From: Acidobacteriota bacterium
GTDB lineage: Bacteria; Acidobacteriota; Terriglobia; UBA7540
Assembly: GCA_003171295.1 (NCBI GenBank)
Contig: PMYF01000389.1
Coordinates: forward strand, 1 to 10,782
DNA length: 10,782 bases
Direction of reading: 5' to 3'
Below, piece by piece: positions 7,434 to 10,782 of the stretch (its first letter is position 1; each line of letters begins with the position of its first letter). Position numbers and translations under genes: made by a program. Below the pieces are notes generated by a model. It worked only from the letters and a program-made list of their open reading frames with translations. It searched no databases and had not been told where the DNA came from.

Positions 7434-9106
7434 TTCTTTATCTCCTTTCGCGCGCCTCCCCTTCGGGAGCCTGCAAAGTTGGTTTTCAAGTGGGGAGCAG
7501 CCTCTGGCGGCCAATACAGGAGCTCAGCGGAACTGGCAGCTTTGGCGGCTGCCTCATCTCCTGGGAATCCATCAGCCTCAAACACCAACCCTAATTTCGC
7601 CAGTCGTGGCGCGCTTCCCCCTGTAAAAGGAACAACGCCCCTCAGACCCACGAGTCCCGAGCCAGAACAGGACATCAGCACAGACAATCGACCGATATGC
7701 AGCAGCATTCTTGCAAGCGGAATTTCGAATGTCAAGAAAGAATCGAAATAAATCGAAGAGCTTTTCCGATTACGCCTGTTTTTGGATAATGGGAAGGTTA
7801 GGCAAAGGCAAGGTTTTTCGCTCGCCGCGCCGCAGGGGGGGTACAACGCGGAGGAACAGCAAGCAGTCCCTAGGAGTCCGTCGGAGTAGTGCTGGCTCAG
7901 ATGGGCGTTCAGAATCTCATTTCCTTGTTTCCTGGCTGAGTTCTGACAAACGAAGAATGTCATGTTCAGATTCTGATTTACTGAGGGATCCGCAATGGCG
8001 AATTCACGGCTTGCTGTACTGCGGTCACCGGCTTTCCTCGCGATCTGTCCAAGCAGGTAGTGTGCCTGCCGGTTCTTTGCGTCTATCTTGATCGCCTGGC
8101 GCGCGTCGCGCTTTGCTTCCTCCTCGTACCCTTTCTTCCATTCAGCCCGGGCCAATTCATAGAGCGTGTCGGCGTCCCCCGGATTCAACCGATGCGCCTT
8201 CGAAAGAATGCCAATGGCTTCATCATACTTCGACTGTTTGCTCAGCAGTGCTCCCAGGGCGAAGCGCGCCGCGAAGCTTTGGGGATTGACGCGTAACTCG
8301 GCCCGGAGATGGTTCTCGGCTTCTGGGTACTTTCCCAGCCTTGCTTCGACTCCCCCGAGGAGGAAGTTGATTTCTGGCCATCGAGGATCGGCTAAATAAA
8401 CCTCCTGAAACTCTGCCAGTGCTTGTGGAAATTGCTGCAAACCAACATAGGTCTCACCCATCAAAAACCGAACGCGCGGTGAATCCGGTTCATTCATTAG
8501 GAGATTCTTAATCACCTCCTGGGCTTCATCCATTTTTCGCAACCGCACAAAGCAGGCTGCCAGGGCATAGAGTACGCCAGGATCCCCTTTGGGTCGCAGG
8601 GGAGCCAGGTTCTCGATAGCCTCTTCGTACCGGTCCAACTGCGTATAGCTGAGCCCAAGCAGTTCGCGGGCCTGAGAATTGGTGGGATTGGCTGAGAGAT
8701 ACTTCTGAAGCGGAGCCAGAGCTTTCGAATAATCGGCTTTGCGAAAGTATGCAATGCCGAGGTTCAGGTTGACGCCATAAAGTCCTGGATTAATCCTCAG
8801 GGCCGTTTCATATTCCCCGACCGCTGCGTCGAGTTTATTCTCGTGGGCCAATACGACGCCAAGATTGGCATGCCCCTCGGCAGAACGTGGCTCCAATTGG
8901 AGGTATTTGCGATAATGATTTTCCGCGCCCTGCAGATCGCCTTTCTCCTGAAGCCCACGAGCCTCGGCAAAGAGGCGCTGCGGATCTTCAGGGGAGGCGT
9001 CCAAGGCAAGGCATCTGGCGGCGCAATAGATAATGATTAGCCATTTCGCCGCTCCGCTAAAGCCCCTTCCTTTCGTTCTATGAAGTGTCGTGACTCCCCA
9101 TCTCAT
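7430..9106 (-). CDS. Secreted TPR-repeat protein, C-terminus probably frameshifted
   Basis: The literal frame is 558 aa. Residues about 19-36 (AAKWLIIIYCAARCLALDA) are a signal peptide or anchor, then about ten TPR units fill residues 41-375 (for example GDLQGAENHYRKYLQLEP, GLYGVNLNLGIAYFRKADY and SKYDEAIGILSKAHRLNP). TPR arrays bind other proteins; next to a TonB receptor this one is probably a periplasmic scaffold or regulator (inference). The ATG at 9106 is the only start after an in-frame TAA 6 bases upstream, and no clear Shine-Dalgarno site is visible. After EFAIAD (residue 373) the literal frame turns un-protein-like: Cys-rich, AT-rich codons, no repeats. Another frame from CTC at 7984 continues as a plausible terminal helix (LSKSESEHDI ... 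LSELSQETRK) and stops with TGA at 7917-7919. One missing base in the GGG run at 7985-7987 would explain this. The natural protein was probably about 396 aa, leaving 7434-7916 as intergenic leader. Confidence 0.9.
   Translation of the reverse strand: MRWGVTTLHRTKGRGFSGAAKWLIIIYCAARCLALDASPEDPQRLFAEARGLQEKGDLQGAENHYRKYLQLEPRSAEGHANLGVVLAHENKLDAAVGEYETALRINPGLYGVNLNLGIAYFRKADYSKALAPLQKYLSANPTNSQARELLGLSYTQLDRYEEAIENLAPLRPKGDPGVLYALAACFVRLRKMDEAQEVIKNLLMNEPDSPRVRFLMGETYVGLQQFPQALAEFQEVYLADPRWPEINFLLGGVEARLGKYPEAENHLRAELRVNPQSFAARFALGALLSKQSKYDEAIGILSKAHRLNPGDADTLYELARAEWKKGYEEEAKRDARQAIKIDAKNRQAHYLLGQIARKAGDRSTASREFAIADPSVNQNLNMTFFVCQNSARKQGNEILNAHLSQHYSDGLLGTACCSSALYPPCGAASEKPCLCLTFPLSKNRRNRKSSSIYFDSFLTFEIPLARMLLHIGRLSVLMSCSGSGLVGLRGVVPFTGGSAPRLAKLGLVFEADGFPGDEAAAKAASSAELLYWPPEAAPHLKTNFAGSRRGGARKEIKK
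7434..7916 (-). other. Probable intergenic leader upstream of the receptor gene (open in the TPR literal frame)
   Basis: If the TPR gene ends at 7917, these 483 bases are the spacer before the receptor. They carry a candidate promoter (7707-7735), the receptor's Shine-Dalgarno site (7442-7447) and a run of seven G at 7835-7841. The TPR literal frame stays open through all of it and ends in an ATGA overlap with the receptor start. That could be chance, or it could mark a short unrecognised coding piece: the last 92 codons, from the ATG at 7708, contain AKLGLVFEADGFPGDEAAAK. I recognise no family in it. Confidence 0.4.
7707..7735 (-). promoter_or_regulatory. Candidate sigma-70-type promoter for the receptor operon
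   Basis: On the minus strand a perfect -35 TTGACA (7735-7730), a 17-base spacer and a -10 AAGAAT (7712-7707, four of six consensus bases) point at the receptor gene. The start codon would be about 265 bases downstream of the transcription start, an unusually long leader. Judged on sequence alone. Confidence 0.5.
7985..7987 (-). other. Probable one-base frameshift site in the TPR gene
   Basis: The plus-strand GGG (minus-strand CCC, codon Pro374) is where the good TPR reading frame ends. Adding one base here joins EFAIAD to the coherent 22-residue helix in the next frame, which ends at TGA 7917-7919. The site is not a known slippery heptamer, so a deletion or a homopolymer miscall is more likely than programmed frameshifting. 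Confidence 0.6.
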
Positions 9107-9221
9107 CGCGGTTTATCCGCGTGCAAAGTCACATAAAAGCGTGTTCTTTGCCCGGGAAGGTTCGCAGCCAGCCTCGGAGTCATCCCCTCAATCCTTTGTC
9201 GGGTAGGGAGTAAAGAAAAAT

Positions 9222-9248
9222 GCGGGGCCCTGGCCGTCCGGGCCCCGC
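9222..9248 (-). terminator. Intrinsic terminator of the broken TonB-receptor gene
   Basis: A perfect 9-bp stem GCGGGGCCC (9222-9230) / GGGCCCCGC (9240-9248) has a 9-base loop. Read on the minus strand it is followed directly by ATTTTTCTTTA, a U tract. It lies 16 bases after the stop codon of the receptor remnant, so it terminates that unit and isolates the TPR gene. The TPR gene must then have its own promoter in the roughly 115 bases between 9107 and 9221. Confidence 0.88.
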
Positions 9249-9264
9249 AAGAAGAACAGTCACT

Positions 9265-9645
9265 TTAGAAAGTTAGCCTCAAAGCAAACTGCACTATACG
9301 AGGCGAATGGGCACTGGTGAGTTGACCAAAACCCCCAGTTCCATATGTTGCGTCTACACCATTGAAGTTAGTGTGATTCCAGGTATTAAACGTTTCGGCG
9401 CGGAACTGGAATTTAGCACTCTCTTTAATCCTAAAGTTCTTGAAGAAACCCATATCCCACTTGTTCATTCCGGGACCCCGGATACAATTTGCCGCCGCGT
9501 TGCCATAATGTCCAAAAGGTGGGGCGGTAAATGCTGCAGTATTGAACCATTCCTGAACCGTTTTCGGCCCTGGAATGGCAGTCCCCGAAACGGCGTCAGG
9601 GCGAGTTGCAAAGCCGGCTGTCGCGGAAGAGTATCCGGGATTCAC
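9265..9645 (-). pseudogene. 3' remnant of a TonB-dependent receptor (last part of the beta barrel)
   Basis: This encodes the last 126 or so residues of an Oar-type receptor. Recognisable pieces are VNPGYSSATAGFATRPD, VQEWFNTAAFTAPP, GPGMNKWDMGFFKNFRI, FQFRAETFNTWNHTNF and the C-terminal barrel signature RIVQFALRLTF, ending in Phe as outer-membrane barrels do. Similarity to the family appears to begin slightly upstream, with VILESGLP (to about 9669), directly against the 5' remnant. The GTG at 9645 lies inside this conserved stretch with no good ribosome site, so it is not a real start. This fragment cannot fold alone. It is a paralogue of the intact receptor, not a copy: the C-terminal sequences differ clearly. 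Terminator 9222-9248 follows. Confidence 0.85.
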
Positions 9646-9659
9646 TGGCAGACCGGACT

Positions 9660-9851
9660 CTAAGATGACTTGGCAACCTCCCGCGTGCCCAGAGCAGTCA
9701 GCGTTAATTCAGCGTTTGGGACCACTGCTCCGCTTGGATCCATAACCGTACCACTGATGGATCCGTTCGCACTCTGAGCCCTTAGTGCTCCCGGAGCGAG
9801 AACCATTGCGAGCGACAAAACCAACCCGACCGTGGAAAACCGCCTGGTCAT
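9660..9851 (-). pseudogene. 5' remnant of a TonB-dependent receptor (signal peptide and start of regulatory domain)
   Basis: A 63-residue frame starts at the ATG 9851-9849, with a perfect AGGAGG (9857-9862) 5 bases upstream. The frame is open 67 codons further upstream, but that part has no protein character, so the short start is right. Residues 1-25 are a signal peptide (MTRRFSTVGL ... ALRAQS). Residues 28-60 begin the carboxypeptidase-regulatory-like fold (SISGTVMDPSGAVVPNAELT). It stops at TAG 9662-9660, just where the 3' remnant begins in another frame. In the intact receptor the corresponding interval is about 1000 residues, so about 3 kb has been lost. If expressed, it would make a small exported peptide with half of a domain. 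Confidence 0.85.
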
Positions 9852-10072
9852 GATATCCTCCTTATTTCTTTTGTAGACCCATTCCGACGCGTGAGGTTGT
9901 TCCGCAAAATCCCGACATAAAAGATAGAATCCGATTAGCTCAAGGAAGTAGTGTGTCCTTTCGGCAAGATTGCGTGACTTGAGATGACCGAAGTTGTTAA
10001 CGTCTGTCTTTTGCAAAACGGGGCAAGAATCCTTCTTTGGGAAGTTGGCCAAGATCCTGCCGCGGGATACGG

Positions 10073-10201
10073 ATGGCGTTCAAAAAAGAACTCAAAACAC
10101 GCATTGAGATGTTCCCGCGAGAGGTGAATGACCCGGTGGTCTTTCGATGGAAATACAAGGAGAAAGCGCTGTCGCGTCGTGCAGGCTCATTGATATGTTA
10201 A
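10073..10201 (+). CDS. Possible 42-aa basic peptide or gene fragment, unrecognised
   Basis: The only plus-strand ORF outside the large genes with protein-like composition: MAFKKELKTRIEMFPREV at the start, then DPVVFRWKYKEKALSRRAG, ending TAA at 10199-10201. It is strongly basic, with an amphipathic start. There is no clear Shine-Dalgarno site before the ATG, and the frame is open back to 10001, so it could be the decayed tail of a longer gene. I recognise no family. Low confidence that it is real. Confidence 0.2.
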   Translation: MAFKKELKTRIEMFPREVNDPVVFRWKYKEKALSRRAGSLIC

Positions 10202-10303
10202 ATAGGAATCACACTATTAGTTGCGAACGCCAATTCATGACCGGCTGTGAAAGAATTGGGAAAGTCGGTTTCTTTCGTTCATAAGCCACTGAACACACAA
10301 GGG

Positions 10304-10324
10304 GCAAAACTTGAACCGTTTTGC
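10304..10324 (-). terminator. Weak hairpin after the MOSC gene
   Basis: GCAAAAC (10304-10310) and GTTTTGC (10318-10324) form a 7-bp AT-rich stem with a 7-base loop, 25 bases past the MOSC stop codon. No U run follows on the minus strand, so termination would be inefficient. The position is the main argument. Confidence 0.25.
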
Positions 10325-10349
10325 GCAATTAGACGAATGGCACCAAGGC

Positions 10350-10782
10350 TTACATTTCCTCGACCGTATCTCCAACGCGGATGATCCCTTCCTGAAGGAC
10401 ATCCGCGCGTAGACCGCCGCGGTGCAACAAAGCCGAATTCACGCCCGGTCGGCTAGGGTCCTCCAGGTGCTTGCAGGGTTCGCACAGGCGCATGCCTCGC
10501 AGGACTACCTGCCCGACGCGGAAATTGCGATCCACGAGGTGATTGAGTGGCACACCGCATGTCACCACGTTGCGTCGGAAAGCGCCTGGTGCAAGGATAA
10601 TGCCTGACTCTCTCGCTAGAGCTTCCAAGGTCTCGCTCTCGATGAGAGTGATATGACGACCGGTGCCAGGATTGGAAGACCACGCGCCCCGGCCATGGAA
10701 GTATCTGTCTCCCTCGACACCTTTCCCCATCACCACGCGCGCTTCACTCACCGATTGAGTTGGGTCGGCTGCTCCTGGAGCG
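10350..10782 (-). CDS. MOSC-domain protein, 5' end beyond the right edge
   Basis: MOSC domains (molybdenum cofactor sulfurase C-terminal fold) bind a metal-sulfur or metal-oxo group through a conserved cysteine; stand-alone members have poorly known roles in sulfur carriage or in reducing N-hydroxylated compounds. Visible signatures are GKGVEGDRYFHGRG, HITLIESETLEAL, FRRNVVT, VGQVVLRGMRLCEPCKHLE (the conserved Cys is in CEPC) and a final IIRVGDTVEEM. A GTG at 10751 could serve as a start, but the frame stays open to the edge and reads APGAADPTQSVSEARVV, which matches the usual N-terminal strand of the family. The true start is therefore probably outside the window. It is separated from the receptor remnant by about 500 bases and is unlikely to share an operon with the sugar genes. 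Confidence 0.9.
   Translation of the reverse strand, partial: APGAADPTQSVSEARVVMGKGVEGDRYFHGRGAWSSNPGTGRHITLIESETLEALARESGIILAPGAFRRNVVTCGVPLNHLVDRNFRVGQVVLRGMRLCEPCKHLEDPSRPGVNSALLHRGGLRADVLQEGIIRVGDTVEEM

Larger units (their letters stand above)
9852..10349. other. About 500 bases without a convincing gene
   Basis: This spacer lies between the MOSC gene and the receptor remnant. It contains the remnant's ribosome site, a short element shared with the TPR upstream region (9904-9923), a 42-codon plus-strand ORF (10073-10201) and a 7-bp hairpin (10304-10324). Part of it is clearly AT-richer than the genes. I see no RNA gene, transposon end or tandem repeat in it. Confidence 0.6.

Noticed and set aside
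7430..7708. Small lipoprotein starting at the ATG near 7708 (VLMSCSG as a lipobox)
   Set aside because: The ATG overlaps the candidate -10 box, the upstream hydrophobic stretch is too short and contains His and Arg, and no ribosome site is visible.
7985..7995. Programmed ribosomal frameshifting in the TPR gene
   Set aside because: The site GCGGATCCCTC is not a slippery heptamer, and there is no clear stimulatory structure or internal Shine-Dalgarno site with the right spacing.
9265..9851. Insertion-sequence interruption of the receptor gene
   Set aside because: There is no transposase, no terminal inverted repeats and no target duplication; sequence is missing, not added.
1..10782. CRISPR array, tRNA/rRNA genes, phage or defence genes
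   Set aside because: Reading both strands I saw no regularly spaced repeats, cloverleaf-like genes, or motifs of nucleases, toxins or phage structural proteins.

Overview
The window looks like a piece of an Acidobacteriota genome (inference). The support is a moderately GC-rich sequence, two Oar-type TonB-dependent receptors that start with a carboxypeptidase-regulatory-like domain, a secreted TPR protein placed next to such a receptor, and secreted carbohydrate-active enzymes. Every convincing gene lies on the minus strand, so the window reads leftward from its right edge.

Layout, right to left. (1) 10350 to the right edge: the 3' part of a MOSC-domain protein gene. (2) 9852-10349: about 500 bases with no convincing gene, only a 42-codon plus-strand ORF and one weak hairpin. 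(3) 9265-9851: a wrecked TonB-dependent receptor gene. Its 5' end (strong Shine-Dalgarno, signal peptide, start of the regulatory domain) is joined out of frame to its 3' end (last strands of the barrel). The middle, probably about 3 kb, is missing, and a textbook intrinsic terminator follows at 9222-9248. (4) 7430-9106: a secreted TPR protein whose natural C-terminus appears to be lost to a one-base frameshift near 7985. (5) 3861-7433: an intact 1190-aa TonB-dependent receptor with ten mature cysteines in five neighbouring pairs, followed by a perfect 12-bp hairpin. (6) 951-3686: a 911-aa secreted glycoside hydrolase related to clan GH-D (alpha-galactosidase-like). (7) From 902 to the left edge: a signal-anchored amidohydrolase-2 family metal-dependent hydrolase, 48 bases behind the glycosidase, interrupted by an in-frame amber codon at 255-257.

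The core (TPR, receptor, glycosidase, hydrolase) resembles a small glycan or glycoside utilisation locus. The receptor would import a sugar-containing ligand, the glycosidase would remove a sugar in the periplasm or outside the cell, and the amidohydrolase might act on the released aglycone or acid. The substrate cannot be read from the sequence.

The most striking property of the window is that three of six genes are broken in three different ways: nonsense codon, frameshift and internal deletion. This means either a decaying accessory locus or a consensus/assembly problem, and raw reads could tell which. I did not find a clearly new defence system, CRISPR array, RNA gene or transposon.
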